In this document: piece after piece, positions 8,233 through 17,053 of the stretch
How positions within the stretch are numbered: position 1 is the first letter of the stretch
Layout of the letters: the number at the start of each line of letters is the position of its first letter
From: Amycolatopsis australiensis
Lineage (GTDB): Bacteria; Actinomycetota; Actinomycetes; Mycobacteriales; Pseudonocardiaceae
Direction of reading: 5' to 3'
Length of the DNA stretch: 64,000 nt
NCBI RefSeq assembly: GCF_900119165.1
Contig: NZ_FPJG01000006.1
Span: 4,898,001-4,962,000 of the forward strand
Notes under the pieces: model-generated
The model's database searches: none
The model's input: the letters and a program-made list of their open reading frames with translations, nothing else
Told to the model about the DNA's origin: nothing
Made by a program: the position numbers and the translations under genes

Positions 8233-9003
8233 ATGACAGCGACGGAGTCGGCGATCCGCCGGGGCTCGCTGCCCACGCGCACGGCGCGGCGGATTGTGCG
8301 GGACTTCCTGGCGCGAGGGCTCGAACCGGGCGACGCCCTCGCGGACGAGGCGACGCTGATCGAGCGGTACGGCGTCTCGCGCGGCACCTTGCGGGAAGCG
8401 TTGCGGCTGCTGACTTTCCTGGGCGCGGTCGTGGTCAAGGCGGGCCCGCGCGGCGGACCGCGGCTGGTGACGCCCGGCCCGTCGGTGGTCGGCAGCGCGC
8501 TGGGCATGGTGGTGCAGTTCCGCGGGGCGACGCTGCGCACGGTGTTCGAATCGCGGCTGGCGATCGAACCCGAGGTCGCCGCGCTGGCCGCGGCACACCG
8601 CAAGGACGCCGATCTGGAGCTGCTCGACGAGTCCGTCGCGTCGCTGTGCTCGGCCCGCCGCAGACGCGGCCCGGAATTCGCCGCGCACAGCGGGCGCTAC
8701 CACCTGCGGGTGGCGGAAGCGTCGCACAACGACGTGCTGGCCGCCATCGTGCCCGCGCTGGCGGTGATGACCACGACGGTGCCGTGGCGGTTTCCCAAGG
8801 GCAGCCGCGACGAGCTGACCGACCGGATCGCGACCGTGGTGGCCGCGATCCGTGCGGGCGACGGTGCGTCGGCCCGGGCGATCACGCACGTGATGATCAA
8901 GTCGGTGGTGGACGGACTGCAGAAGGACCAGCCCGCGAGCCTGGAAAGCCGGATCCTGTGGCCGGACGTGGACGAGGTCCTGTCTGGGGACCGCGAAGCC
9001 TGA
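8233..9003 (+). CDS. GntR-family regulator, FadR subfamily with FCD domain
   Basis: A 256-residue transcription factor. An N-terminal winged helix spans about 14-80, with LIERYGVSRGTLREALRLL as the recognition region. An all-helical FCD ligand domain follows from about 100 to 240; His in SGRYHLRVAEASHN and nearby acidic residues are the usual metal/ligand positions. The ATG follows GGGAGGG. It sits 41 bases after the esterase gene, so it may be co-transcribed or use its own promoter. Local position suggests control of the catabolic cluster by an acid or acyl-CoA. Family members usually repress until ligand binds. Confidence 0.88.
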   Translation: MTATESAIRRGSLPTRTARRIVRDFLARGLEPGDALADEATLIERYGVSRGTLREALRLLTFLGAVVVKAGPRGGPRLVTPGPSVVGSALGMVVQFRGATLRTVFESRLAIEPEVAALAAAHRKDADLELLDESVASLCSARRRRGPEFAAHSGRYHLRVAEASHNDVLAAIVPALAVMTTTVPWRFPKGSRDELTDRIATVVAAIRAGDGASARAITHVMIKSVVDGLQKDQPASLESRILWPDVDEVLSGDREA

Positions 9004-9297
9004 GCAGGGTCGCGCGGCCTGACGGTTTTCGGCGTCCCGCGCGAATTCGTGTCGTCGTTCCCGGACCAGCGTGCCCCCGGCGTCGGGTTGCCCTGGAGCC
9101 GGGCGGAAGGCGCGGGGTCTCGTTGTTGCGAGGTCAGCATCCGGTGACACCGCCCCGGCGCCGCTGCCGAGTGCCGCGCCGGTACCCGCGTCGCACTTGC
9201 CTGACCCTGTGCACGACGCTGCTCTTCTGGTGTGGGTTCCGGGAGGCCGGCGGCAGGCCGGATCCCGGTCGGTGGGTCGGGCGACGTCGCGCGCGGG

Positions 9298-9560
9298 TCA
9301 GTACTCCGGCGGGATGATGTTGAAGAACGCCGCAAGCAGGCACGGGTCGTTGCCGAGGAAGTCCCGCACGCGGTGCCAGGCGTGTTCCAGTTCTCGCGTT
9401 CGACGGTGAGGTCCGCGAGCGTGGAGCCGGTGAGGTGGTTTTCGTGGGCAGCAGCGGCGCGAAGACGACGCCGAGCGGCGTGTGATCGAGATCCGGATGC
9501 CGCTGAAGGAGGTCGCCGGCAAGGTCTACCAGGGCGGCCGCACGAGTGACGATCATCACT
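9298..9560 (-). pseudogene. Frameshifted remnant of a small protein gene
   Basis: Protein-like text is split over three frames on the minus strand: a segment ending FAPLLPTKT, then LADLTVERENWNT, then WHRVRDFLGNDPCLLAAFF running to a stop at 9298. Joined together they would make roughly 85 residues. I do not recognise the family. The broken frames next to a broken integrase indicate decay of an element rather than a working gene. The upstream boundary is uncertain. Confidence 0.4.
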
Positions 9561-9990
9561 CGAATGGCCGTCAGCGGCCACCGACGAGGCGGGAGAACCC
9601 TCGGCCCAAAGGGCCGCACCAAGACGCCTGCGGGCACGAGGTTCGTGGCGCTGCCGCCGGGCACCGCGGTGCTCTACGAAGAGCTGATGGACGGCCACCG
9701 CGAGCCGTTCGTCATGTGCACGCCTGAGAGGCATCCGTGGCGGCGGTCCAACTTCCGGATCCGGTTCTGGCGGCCGGCGTGGGATGGGGTCTCGCTCGAT
9801 GCCGACGTTCACCTTCCACGAGGGCCGCCACGCACAGCACCTGGTCGACCGAGGACGGGATCCCGGAGGTGGCCCGCCGGGCGCGGCTGGGGCAGAAGAC
9901 GAAGGGCATCGCCCGCGTCTACGACCACGTGACGCCCGCGATGGTGAACCCAGATCCTGGGCGCCCTGGAGGAGCGTCGGCTGCGGTCGC
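9540..9990 (+). pseudogene. Tyrosine recombinase (integrase) remnant, catalytic domain
   Basis: The C-terminal part of a phage-type integrase is readable only across three frames. One frame gives VLYEELMDGHREPFVM and RRSNFRIRFWRPAWDG (to about 9785). A second gives FTFHEGRHAQHL (about 9802-9840), the HxxR-type active-site region. A third gives DGIPEVARRARLGQKTKGIA and RVYDHVTPAM (to about 9950), with the expected tyrosine but Gln in place of the usual His in LGH. At least two frameshifts and the lost N-terminus mean it is inactive. It lies with its 3' end towards the 3' end of tRNA-Val(GAC), the usual arrangement for integrases that use a tRNA as attachment site. Confidence 0.7.
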
Positions 9991-10085
9991 CGGCGGCCCT
10001 GTATCCGGGGGAGCGGGCCAAACTGGTGTCCTGGTTCCCGTGCCTGCGGTCACGCCGGGCGGCCTGGAGGCCATCGCCATCTGAC

Positions 10086-10127
10086 GTCAGAAGCCCCGCC
10101 CCTCCGGGGAGGGACAGGGCTTCTGAC
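10086..10127 (-). terminator. Hairpin terminator after the tRNA operon
   Basis: Arms GTCAGAAGCCC (10086-10096) and GGGCTTCTGAC (10117-10127) pair perfectly, with a second GC-rich hairpin inside. It lies 14 bases past the encoded CCA of tRNA-Val and has no clear U-run, as is common for actinobacterial terminators. Confidence 0.6.
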
Positions 10128-10140
10128 CTGCGAAAACACG

Positions 10141-10215
10141 TGGTGCGCGATACTGGGATTGAACCAGTGACCTCTTCCGTGTCAGGGAAGCGCTCTCCCG
10201 CTGAGCTAATCGCGC
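10141..10215 (-). tRNA. tRNA-Val (anticodon GAC)
   Basis: The minus strand reads GCGCGATTAGCTCAGCGGG at the 5' end, an anticodon loop CTGACAC giving GAC, and the T-arm GGTTCAATCC. The acceptor arms GCGCGAT/ATCGCGC pair fully, and CCA is encoded at 10141-10143. It is the last of three tRNA genes in one leftward cluster, Gly-Cys-Val, a grouping common in actinobacteria. Its 3' end adjoins the integrase remnant. Confidence 0.97.
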
Positions 10216-10216
10216 G

Positions 10217-10287
10217 AGGTGGAGACGGGATTCGAACCCGTGTACACGGCTTTGCAGGCCGTTGCCTCGCCTCTCGGCCACTCCACC
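10217..10287 (-). tRNA. tRNA-Cys (anticodon GCA)
   Basis: The minus strand reads GGTGGAGTGGCCGAGAGGC, an anticodon loop CTGCAAA giving GCA, and T-arm GGTTCGAATCC. The acceptor arms GGTGGAG/CTCCACC pair fully with U as discriminator base, as expected for tRNA-Cys. CCA is not encoded. One base separates it from tRNA-Val. Confidence 0.97.
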
Positions 10288-10311
10288 GTGCCAGGCTCGA
10301 GAGCCTTTCCG

Positions 10312-10384
10312 AGCGGATGACGGGATTCGAACCCGCGACCCTCACCTTGGCAAGGTGATGCGCTACCAGCTGCGCTACATCCGC
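10312..10384 (-). tRNA. tRNA-Gly (anticodon GCC)
   Basis: The minus strand reads GCGGATGTAGCGCAGCTGG, an anticodon loop TTGCCAA giving GCC, and T-arm GGTTCGAATCC. Acceptor arms GCGGATG/CATCCGC pair fully. It is the first gene of the leftward Gly-Cys-Val cluster. Confidence 0.97.
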
Positions 10385-10432
10385 ACTCCGCAGCTCCGGG
10401 AGGCTGTTCCCCCGTCGCCGTGGTGTGGGAAA

Positions 10433-10438
10433 ACCATA
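10433..10438 (-). promoter_or_regulatory. Possible -10 box of the tRNA cluster
   Basis: On the minus strand TATGGT lies 49 bases before tRNA-Gly in an otherwise GC-rich gap. No convincing -35 element was found, so this is only a suggestion. Confidence 0.25.
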
Positions 10439-10497
10439 TCGGACCCCGGAAACGGCTTCGACACCGGGGTGTCACTCTGCCGTCGCACCCTCGTTGA

Positions 10498-10923
10498 TCA
10501 GGCCAGATCGTGTGGGATCAGGTGGGTGAGCGCGTCGTCGACGTCGACCCACAGGTGCTCGTTGCCCGGCAGCACCACGTCGTAGGTCCGGTCGAGGAAG
10601 TCGGCCAGCTCCTGGGCGGACGCCTCGAACATGGCGTGCCCGGACGGCGAGTTCAGCTCGATCAGCACCGACTCCGGGTCCTCGACGGAGGGGCGGATGC
10701 GGACGTCCCCGTCGCCGGCGTCGGCCAGCAGGCCGTCCGCCAGGAGGTCACGCGCGTACACCCACTCGACCCAGCCGGCCCGGCCGGTGCGGAAGGCCGC
10801 GACGACCGCATACGGGTCGCGTGTGTCGTAGCGCAGCTCCACCTTGACCGGAACCGCGGGAGTCCGCGGCGCCAGCAGGTCGAAGACCGCCGTCGAGCGG
10901 AGCGTCACGTGATCGTTGCGCAT
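10498..10923 (-). CDS. ssgB: SsgA-family sporulation/cell-division regulator (SsgB-like)
   Basis: A 141-residue SsgA-like protein. The family signature is clear: VELRYDTRDPYAV (about 28-40), EWVYARDLLADGL (about 54-66), and the acidic RIRPS and FLDRTYDVV segments. SsgB in Streptomyces (about 137 residues) recruits FtsZ to the future septum during sporulation, and it is the most widely kept member in filamentous actinomycetes. The ATG follows GAAGGGTAGG. It stands alone between the tRNA cluster and a long gap. Assignment to SsgB rather than another SsgA-like paralog is from memory of the sequence and is likely, not proven. Confidence 0.85.
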   Translation of the reverse strand: MRNDHVTLRSTAVFDLLAPRTPAVPVKVELRYDTRDPYAVVAAFRTGRAGWVEWVYARDLLADGLLADAGDGDVRIRPSVEDPESVLIELNSPSGHAMFEASAQELADFLDRTYDVVLPGNEHLWVDVDDALTHLIPHDLA

Positions 10924-11313
10924 CGTCCTACCCTTCGTCTCCCTTCCCGGCCCGGCCCGGCCGAGGGCGTCACCACTGGGACGCACCGGGAGGCCGATTC
11001 CGTCGAGGTGTCTCCGCAGATCACCCGTCCGGACCCATCGGCCCCCGGTCACGCCCGTGATCGCCCCACGGCGCGCGATCGACCGGCGCGCCCCGTGGGG
11101 CCCACTGCTCCATACTGCGCGGTTTAGTCGCCGGGCGATAGCACCGTCGCACGGATGTCGAACGTGGTGTCAGGCGGCCCCCGGTCGGCACAGCCCCGGC
11201 TAGCTCGGGGTTGTTCGTTCCGTACTCGCCGGTAAGCGGAGTGTGGTCGGCGAGGACCACCCGTTTGCAGGCCCCCGGAAGTCGTACGCTAGAGTTCCTC
11301 CAACACCGCGAGC
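10924..11313. other. Intergenic gap between ssgB and tRNA-Val(CAC)
   Basis: About 390 bases without a credible gene. It should hold the divergent promoters of ssgB and of the tRNA, but I see no convincing -35/-10 pair. Open frames here have no recognisable protein pattern. Confidence 0.5.
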
Positions 11314-11385
11314 GGGCGATTAGCTCAGCGGGAGAGCGCTTCGTTCACACCGAAGAGGTCACTGGTTCGATCCCAGTATCGCCCA
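11314..11385 (+). tRNA. tRNA-Val (anticodon CAC)
   Basis: The gene starts GGGCGATTAGCTCAGCGGG, has an anticodon loop TTCACAC giving CAC, and T-arm GGTTCGATCC. Acceptor arms GGGCGAT/ATCGCCC pair fully. The bases after the discriminator read CCG, so CCA is not encoded. It is transcribed opposite to the Gly-Cys-Val cluster. Confidence 0.97.
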
Positions 11386-11396
11386 CCGATTCGCGG

Positions 11397-11440
11397 AAAG
11401 AGCCCCGTTCACGCCACGCGCGAGCGGGGCTCTTTCTTTG
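11397..11440 (+). terminator. Intrinsic terminator of tRNA-Val(CAC)
   Basis: AAAGAGCCCCG (11397-11407) pairs with CGGGGCTCTTT (11425-11435), followed by CTTTG. The stem ends in a short T-rich run, a good rho-independent terminator for this genome. Confidence 0.75.
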
Positions 11441-12006
11441 CCTCCGGAGACGACCGGTTCGCGGTGTCGTCCGTCTCGATGTGGCGTTCGCCACCCGAAA
11501 CCGGAGTGAACGATCCGTTCGGCTCGTCCGTATCCGCTTTCGAGACCTGTTCGGCACCCGTGCCGCCAGGTCCCCGACTTTCGACTGAAGCCCGTCGTCA
11601 CGGCGGTCTTCTGTCGAACGGCCGACCTCGGCGGTCCATTGTGGACCGCCGGCCCGCCGCGGTGTCCACAGTAGAGCGCGCCGGCCCTGCCGGGCCGTTG
11701 GGAACGCGGTGGGCCACCCGGGTGCGGGTATCGCCCTCTCGATTACATTCCGTAGTTTTTCCGGGGATACACCCTATTACGCATCGTCATCGTCTTGTTA
11801 TGTTCCAGCCATTTTCTGGCCGGAAAGACGCGCGGGATGTGGCTGGAAATCCTTGTAACGATGCTGAGAGGGTCGCCGATACCTTGCCGTGTGAAACCTC
11901 CGTGGGCACAGCGCGAGATCCGGATCGTGATGACTCTCCGAAATCACAGACGGTGACGCTGCGTGTTCACGGAACCCAACCCGATCCCTGGTACCCGGGA
12001 GGTCTG
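11441..12006. other. Long leader upstream of the glycosyltransferase gene
   Basis: About 565 bases without a convincing gene. An open frame continues through it into the transferase, but its sequence lacks protein-like pattern and the true start has its own ribosome site. The part 11740-11830 is unusually AT-rich and probably carries the promoter of the transferase gene. I could not define a -35/-10 pair with confidence. Confidence 0.45.
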
Positions 12007-13533
12007 ATGGAAGAGTCGGTGCGGCCGTCGTACACGGTGAGCCAGCCACCGCCGCACATCGACCTCCAGGCCATTCCCCGTCCCGCCCAGCGGGACGAGC
12101 AGCAGGCCGAAGCGGCCGCCACGCCGTCCCCCAAGGCACTTCCGGCGGCCTGGGAGGCGAGATACCGGGCCTGGGTCATCGGCAGCGACGTCTTCATCAC
12201 GCTGTTGGTGATCGCGGTCAGCGCGTTCGTCATCGATCGCGTTGCCCCGCACGACATGCACGCCTTCGGCACGATCCTCGCCGTCTTCGTCTCCCTGCCG
12301 GCCAGCCGCGCGTGGAGCCCGCGCGTGCTCGGGGAAGGCGCGGAGGAGTACCGCACCCTCGGCCGCGGCTTCATCACCGCGGCCGTCCTGGTCGCCCTCG
12401 GCGGCCTGCTGTTCGGTGCGCTCGAGGTCCAGGTCTGGGTGTTCGTCGTCGTCCCCGCCATCGCGCTCGTCGCCTTCCCGCAGCGTTACCTGCTGCGCCA
12501 GGTGCTGCACCGCAAGCGCGCCCGTGGCCTCTGCCTGCTGCCGGTGATGGCGGCGGGCAGCCCGGAGACCGTCGCCGACCTGATCGCCCGCACCCGCTCG
12601 GAAGCCCACGTCGGCTGGCGCGTCGAAGCGGCCTGCACGTTCACCGGGCACGGCGCCGACCGCGACAGCGGCGAGATCGACGGCGTCCCGGTCGTCGGCA
12701 GGCTCGAGGAGCTGTCCCGGTACGTGCGGCGCGGCGGCTACCGCGTCGTGGCCATCACCGCCGACCAGTACTGGACGCCGAAGCGGCTGCAGCGGCTGGC
12801 CTGGGACATGGAGGGCACCGGCGCGGAGATGGTCGTGGCGCCCGTGCTGATGGAGGTCGCCGGGCCCCGCCTGAACGTCACCGGCGTGCTCGGGATGCCC
12901 CTGCTGCGCGTCACCGCACCGCGGTTCACCGGCGGGCGGCGTGTGGTGAAGGAGATCCTGGACCGCTTCGGCTCGGCGCTGCTGCTCACGCTGCTTTCGC
13001 CGCTGCTGCTCGTGATCGCCGTCGCCATCAAGCTGAACGACCGCGGCCCGGTCATCTACCGCCAGCGCCGCGTCGGCCGCGACGGGCAGACGTTCACCAT
13101 GCTCAAGTTCCGGACGATGGTCACCAACGCCGACGAGATCCGGAAGACCCTCGAAACGGAGAACGAGGGCGCGGGCCCGCTGTTCAAGATGAAGCGCGAC
13201 CCGCGCATCACCCGGGTGGGTGGTTTCCTGCGCCGGTATTCGCTCGACGAGGTGCCGCAGCTGTTGAACGTGCTCTCCGGGAAGATGTCGCTCGTCGGCC
13301 CGCGGCCGCCGCTGCCGGAGGAGACGGCCCAGTACGCGCCGGACGCCCGCCGCCGGCTGCTGGTGAAGCCGGGCCTGACCGGGCTGTGGCAGGTGAGCGG
13401 CCGCAGCGACCTCACGTGGGCCGAGAGCATCCGGCTCGACCTGCGGTACGTCGAGGACTGGTCGCTGGCCCTCGACCTGGTGATCCTCTGGAAGACCTTC
13501 CGCGCGGTGATGGGCGGGCAGGGCGCCTACTGA
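12007..13533 (+). CDS. Polyprenyl-phosphate glycosyl-1-phosphate transferase (WbaP/WcaJ type)
   Basis: A 508-residue membrane enzyme that starts exopolysaccharide or glycan assembly by loading sugar-1-phosphate onto undecaprenyl phosphate. A Pro-rich cytoplasmic tail (1-48) is followed by four membrane segments (about 55-160), a CoA-binding-like Rossmann region, and the bacterial sugar transferase domain. That domain shows VIYRQRRVGRDGQTFTMLKF, the DE-containing RYSLDEVPQLLNVL, VGPRPPLPEE and PGLTGLWQVSGR. The ATG is chosen because GGGAGG lies just upstream. It stands alone, so the sugar and polymer are unknown. Confidence 0.9.
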   Translation: MEESVRPSYTVSQPPPHIDLQAIPRPAQRDEQQAEAAATPSPKALPAAWEARYRAWVIGSDVFITLLVIAVSAFVIDRVAPHDMHAFGTILAVFVSLPASRAWSPRVLGEGAEEYRTLGRGFITAAVLVALGGLLFGALEVQVWVFVVVPAIALVAFPQRYLLRQVLHRKRARGLCLLPVMAAGSPETVADLIARTRSEAHVGWRVEAACTFTGHGADRDSGEIDGVPVVGRLEELSRYVRRGGYRVVAITADQYWTPKRLQRLAWDMEGTGAEMVVAPVLMEVAGPRLNVTGVLGMPLLRVTAPRFTGGRRVVKEILDRFGSALLLTLLSPLLLVIAVAIKLNDRGPVIYRQRRVGRDGQTFTMLKFRTMVTNADEIRKTLETENEGAGPLFKMKRDPRITRVGGFLRRYSLDEVPQLLNVLSGKMSLVGPRPPLPEETAQYAPDARRRLLVKPGLTGLWQVSGRSDLTWAESIRLDLRYVEDWSLALDLVILWKTFRAVMGGQGAY

Positions 13534-13556
13534 CCGTCCGCACCGCGCCGCGCAAC

Positions 13557-13593
13557 CACGGCCGCCGGTCCCGCCACGGGACCGGCGGCCGTG
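13557..13593 (+). terminator. Hairpin terminator after the glycosyltransferase
   Basis: CACGGCCGCCGGTCCCG and GGGACCGGCGGCCGTG form a long GC stem with a short CCAC loop, 24 bases after the stop codon. Confidence 0.75.
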
Positions 13594-13624
13594 TCCGTTG
13601 TGATCCACTTCACCAGGACCCACG

Positions 13625-13646
13625 GTTGAACGCGAAATAGTTCAAC
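13625..13646. promoter_or_regulatory. Inverted repeat upstream of nitroreductase (MarR-type operator candidate)
   Basis: GTTGAAC (13625-13631) and GTTCAAC (13640-13646) form a perfect 7-base inverted repeat with an eight-base spacer, 50 bases before the nitroreductase start. TTGA/TCAA half-sites are typical of MarR-family operators. A related TTGAGTGTTCAA stands before the MarR gene at 17085. Confidence 0.45.
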
Positions 13647-13696
13647 GCTCAACCTGGTTGCAGCGGGTATCCGACAACGGAAGGAAGCGCAGCCCC

Positions 13697-14311
13697 ATGA
13701 CCACCTTTGCCGAGCAGACCGAAGCCCTGCGGCTCCCCGCGGACGTCCAGAACCTCCTGTTCCGCGAGGCTCGCACGGCCAACAGTTTCAGCTCCGAGCC
13801 GGTGTCCGAGGAGCAGGTCCGCGCGATCTACGACCTCGTGAAGTGGGCCCCGACGTCGATGAACACCCAGCCGCTGCGCGCGCTGGTGCTCCGCACGCCC
13901 GAGGCGAAGGCCCGCCTGCTCCCGCACATGGCCCCGGGCAACCGGGACAAGACCGAGGCCGCGCCGCTGACCGTCGTGCTCGCCGCGGACGTCGACTTCC
14001 ACGAGAACATCCCGCAGGTCTTCCCGCACGCCCCGCAGGTGAAGGACAACTTCGCCGACGAGCAGGGCCGCGTCGAGTTCGCCAAGCTGAACTCGCTGCT
14101 GCAGGTCGGCTACTTCATCATCGGCGTCCGCGCCGCCGGCCTGGCCGCCGGCCCGATGACCGGCTTCGACGCCCAGGGCGTCGACGACGAGTTCTTCGCG
14201 GACAAGAAGTGGCGCTCGCTGGTCATCGTCAACGTCGGCAAGCCGGGCGAGAACCCCTGGCTCGACCGCCTGCCGCGGCTGGACTTCGACCAGGTCGTCG
14301 AAACCCTCTGA
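13697..14311 (+). CDS. Nitroreductase family protein (malonic semialdehyde reductase/RutE-like)
   Basis: A 204-residue FMN-dependent reductase. The FMN phosphate-binding start is FREARTANSF, then WAPTSMNTQPLRALVLRT and the C-terminal GKPGENPW region, all close to RutE-type malonic semialdehyde reductases. The rest of the rut pyrimidine pathway is absent here, so general quinone or nitro-compound reduction is equally possible. The ATG follows GGAAG. An inverted repeat upstream and a hairpin downstream mark it as a single-gene unit. Confidence 0.8.
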   Translation: MTTFAEQTEALRLPADVQNLLFREARTANSFSSEPVSEEQVRAIYDLVKWAPTSMNTQPLRALVLRTPEAKARLLPHMAPGNRDKTEAAPLTVVLAADVDFHENIPQVFPHAPQVKDNFADEQGRVEFAKLNSLLQVGYFIIGVRAAGLAAGPMTGFDAQGVDDEFFADKKWRSLVIVNVGKPGENPWLDRLPRLDFDQVVETL

Positions 14312-14317
14312 CGCGCT

Positions 14318-14355
14318 CGGACGGGCCGTCTCCGGAGCCGGAGGCGGCCCGTCCG
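14318..14355 (+). terminator. Hairpin terminator after nitroreductase
   Basis: CGGACGGGCCG (14318-14328) pairs with CGGCCCGTCCG (14345-14355), and the inner TCTCCGG/CCGGAGG extends the stem. It begins seven bases after the stop codon. Confidence 0.75.
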
Positions 14356-14443
14356 GCGTTCGCGGACGCGCGGTGAGGCGTGCGCGGGCCGCCGACTAGC
14401 ATCGACGGCGTCATCTTTGTCACTCCAGCTTGAGGAGCCGATC

Positions 14444-16471
14444 GTGTCCCAGTCGCCCCCCGTTTCCCCCGTGGCCGCCTCCCGCGTGGTGGTACCGGCG
14501 GGCACTACGGCGGGCGCGGCGGTCCGCGAAGCCGGCCTGCCGACCAAGGGCGAGGACACGATCGTCGTCGTGCGCGACGCCGACGGGAAGCTGCGCGACC
14601 TCGCCTGGGCTCCCGAGACCGACGCCGAGGTCGAGCCGGTCGCCGCGAACACCGAGGACGGGCGCAGCGTCATCCGCCATTCGGCCGCGCACGTGCTCGC
14701 CCAGGCCGTGCAGCAGCAGTTCCCGGAAGCCAAGCTGGGCATCGGGCCGCCGGTGAAGGACGGTTTCTACTACGACTTCGCCGTCGACAAGCCGTTCACC
14801 CCGGAGGACCTGCAGGCGCTCGAAAAGCGCATGAAGCAGATCGTGAAGGGCGCCCAGCAGTTCTCGCGGCGCGTTTTCGACTCCGTCGACGAGGCCAAGA
14901 AGGAACTGGCGGACGAGCCGTTCAAGCTCGAGCTCGTCGACCTCAAGTCCGAAGTGGACACCTCCGAGGTGATGGAGGTGGGCGAGGGCGAGCTCACCAG
15001 CTACGACAACCTCGACCCGCGCACCAAGGAACGTGTCTGGAGTGACCTCTGCCGCGGTCCGCACGTGCCGACCACGAAGTTCATCCCGGCGTTCAAGCTG
15101 ACCCGGGTCGCCGCCGCGTACTGGCGGGGGAGCGAGAAGAACCCGCAGCTGCAGCGGATCTACGGCACGGCGTGGGAATCCGCCGAGGCGCAGGACGCCT
15201 ACCTGGAGCGCATCGCCGAGGCCGAGCGCCGCGACCACCGCAAGCTGGGCGCCGAGCTGGACCTGTTCTCCTTCCCCGAGGAGATCGGCTCCGGCCTGCC
15301 GGTGTTCCACCCGAAGGGCGGCATCATCCGCCGCGAGCTGGAGAACTACTCGCGCCGCCGTCACGAGGAGGCCGGCTACGAGTTCGTGAACACCCCGCAC
15401 ATCAGCAAGGGCGAGCTGTTCCACACCTCCGGCCACCTGCCGTACTACGCGGACACGATGTTCCCGCCGGTGCAGTTCGACGAGGAGAACTACTACCTCA
15501 AGGCCATGAACTGCCCGATGCACAACCTGATCTACCGCTCGCGCGGGCGGTCCTACCGTGAGCTGCCACTGCGGCTGTTCGAGTTCGGCACGGTGTACCG
15601 CTACGAGAAGTCGGGCGTGGTGCACGGCCTCACCCGCGTGCGCGGGCTGACGATGGACGACTCGCACATCTACTGCACCAAGGAGCAGATGCCGGGCGAG
15701 CTGCGGTCGCTGCTGAAGTTCGTCCTCGACCTGCTCGCCGACTACGGCTTGTCCGACTTCTACCTCGAGCTGTCCACGCGCGGGGACTCCGACAAGTTCA
15801 TCGGCGAGGACTGGGAGTGGGAGGAGGCCACCGAGACGCTGCGGCAGGCCGCCATCGACTCCGGCCTCGAGCTGGTCCCGGACCCGGGCGGCGCGGCCTT
15901 CTACGGCCCGAAGATCTCGGTGCAGGCCAAGGACGCGATCGGCCGCACCTGGCAGATGTCGACCATCCAGCTGGACTTCAACCAGAACAAGCGGTTCGAG
16001 CTGGAGTACACGGCACCGGACGGCTCGCGCCAGCGGCCGGTGATGATCCACCGCGCGCTGTTCGGCTCGATCGAGCGGTTCTTCGGCGTGCTGACCGAGC
16101 ACTACGCGGGCGCGTTCCCGGCGTGGCTCTCGCCGGTGCAGGTGGTCGGCATCCCGATCACCGCCGACCAGGTGGAGTACCTGCAGGACGTCGAGAAGGC
16201 CCTGCGCGCCAAGGGGATCCGCGCGGAGGTCGACGCGAGCGACGACCGGATGCAGAAGAAGATCCGCACGCACACGACGCAGAAGGTGCCGTTCATGCTG
16301 CTGGCCGGCGCGAAGGACGTCGAGGCGGGCGCGGTGTCGTTCCGCTTCCGCGACGGCGGCCAGATCAACGGCGTGCCGGTGGAAAAGGCGGTCGAGGCGA
16401 TCGCGGACTGGGTCGCGCGGCGGGAAAACGCGTCGCCGTCGGCCGCGGCGCTGGAGACGGTCGTTCGGTGA
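14444..16471 (+). CDS. thrS: Threonyl-tRNA synthetase
   Basis: A 675-residue class II synthetase that charges tRNA-Thr. In order it has a TGS domain, the editing domain with the SAD-type [10 protein letters not shown] near residue 80 and YYDF, the catalytic core with the zinc ligand C357 in MNCPMHN, motif 2 and the GAAFYGPKI region, and the anticodon-binding domain ending near 650. The GTG at 14444 is chosen because TGAGGAG lies seven bases before it; a TTG at 14417 would add nine residues and lacks a site. Its stop overlaps the GTG of the HIT gene. Order and neighbours match mycobacteria. Confidence 0.97.
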   Translation: MSQSPPVSPVAASRVVVPAGTTAGAAVREAGLPTKGEDTIVVVRDADGKLRDLAWAPETDAEVEPVAANTEDGRSVIRHSAAHVLAQAVQQQFPEAKLGIGPPVKDGFYYDFAVDKPFTPEDLQALEKRMKQIVKGAQQFSRRVFDSVDEAKKELADEPFKLELVDLKSEVDTSEVMEVGEGELTSYDNLDPRTKERVWSDLCRGPHVPTTKFIPAFKLTRVAAAYWRGSEKNPQLQRIYGTAWESAEAQDAYLERIAEAERRDHRKLGAELDLFSFPEEIGSGLPVFHPKGGIIRRELENYSRRRHEEAGYEFVNTPHISKGELFHTSGHLPYYADTMFPPVQFDEENYYLKAMNCPMHNLIYRSRGRSYRELPLRLFEFGTVYRYEKSGVVHGLTRVRGLTMDDSHIYCTKEQMPGELRSLLKFVLDLLADYGLSDFYLELSTRGDSDKFIGEDWEWEEATETLRQAAIDSGLELVPDPGGAAFYGPKISVQAKDAIGRTWQMSTIQLDFNQNKRFELEYTAPDGSRQRPVMIHRALFGSIERFFGVLTEHYAGAFPAWLSPVQVVGIPITADQVEYLQDVEKALRAKGIRAEVDASDDRMQKKIRTHTTQKVPFMLLAGAKDVEAGAVSFRFRDGGQINGVPVEKAVEAIADWVARRENASPSAAALETVVR

Positions 16472-17010
16472 GTGAGGGTCCCGAACTCGTCGAGCAGCAG
16501 GGCATCGGGGTCCAGGACGCGTTCCAGCGGCTCTGGACCCCGCACCGGATGGCCTACATCAAGGGCCAGGACAAGCCGGAGAACGACGAAGACACCGGCT
16601 GCCCGTTCTGCCGCATTCCGTCCCTGGACGACAAGACGGGGCTGATCGTCGCGCGCGGCGAGACCGTGTACGCGGTGCTGAACCTGTATCCGTACAACCC
16701 CGGCCACCTGATGGTGGTGCCGTACCGGCACGTCGCGGACTACACCGACCTCACGGTGGAGGAGACGCGCGAAGTCGCGGAGTTCACCCAGCACGCGATG
16801 AAGGTGATCCGCGCGGTGTCGGGCGCGCACGGCTTCAACATCGGCCTGAACCAGGGCGTGATCGCCGGCGCGGGCATCGCGGCGCACCTGCACCAGCACC
16901 TGGTCCCGCGCTGGGGCGGCGACGCCAACTTCATGCCGATCATCGGCCAGACGAAGGTGCTGCCGCAATTGCTGGGCGAAACACGGGATCTGCTCGCCGG
17001 CGGCTGGTGA
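16468..17010 (+). CDS. HIT-family Ap4A phosphorylase-like protein
   Basis: A 180-residue histidine-triad protein. The triad motif is [10 protein letters not shown] (about 144-153), and CPFCRI near residue 46 is a CxxC-type zinc motif seen in this group. In M. tuberculosis the same position next to thrS is held by Rv2613c, an Ap4A phosphorylase; that comparison is from memory. It would clear diadenosine tetraphosphate produced by aminoacyl-tRNA synthetases. The GTG start overlaps the thrS stop (GTGA), so the genes are coupled. Confidence 0.88.
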   Translation: MSEGPELVEQQGIGVQDAFQRLWTPHRMAYIKGQDKPENDEDTGCPFCRIPSLDDKTGLIVARGETVYAVLNLYPYNPGHLMVVPYRHVADYTDLTVEETREVAEFTQHAMKVIRAVSGAHGFNIGLNQGVIAGAGIAAHLHQHLVPRWGGDANFMPIIGQTKVLPQLLGETRDLLAGGW

Positions 17011-17053
17011 ACCGCGCGGGAAACGCTCGAACGCCGTAACCGGCAAAGCCTTA

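Noticed and set aside
10144..11385. The two tRNA-Val genes as flanking att repeats of a small element.
   Set aside because: They lie on opposite strands, have different anticodons and acceptor stems, and enclose ordinary genes.
11464..12006. An in-frame extension of the glycosyltransferase by 181 residues.
   Set aside because: The extra residues lack any protein pattern, the true start has GGGAGG before it, and the region contains an AT-rich promoter-like stretch.
14401..14443. A T-box leader for thrS.
   Set aside because: The gap to the previous terminator is under 100 bases, with no T-box sequence or specifier loop.
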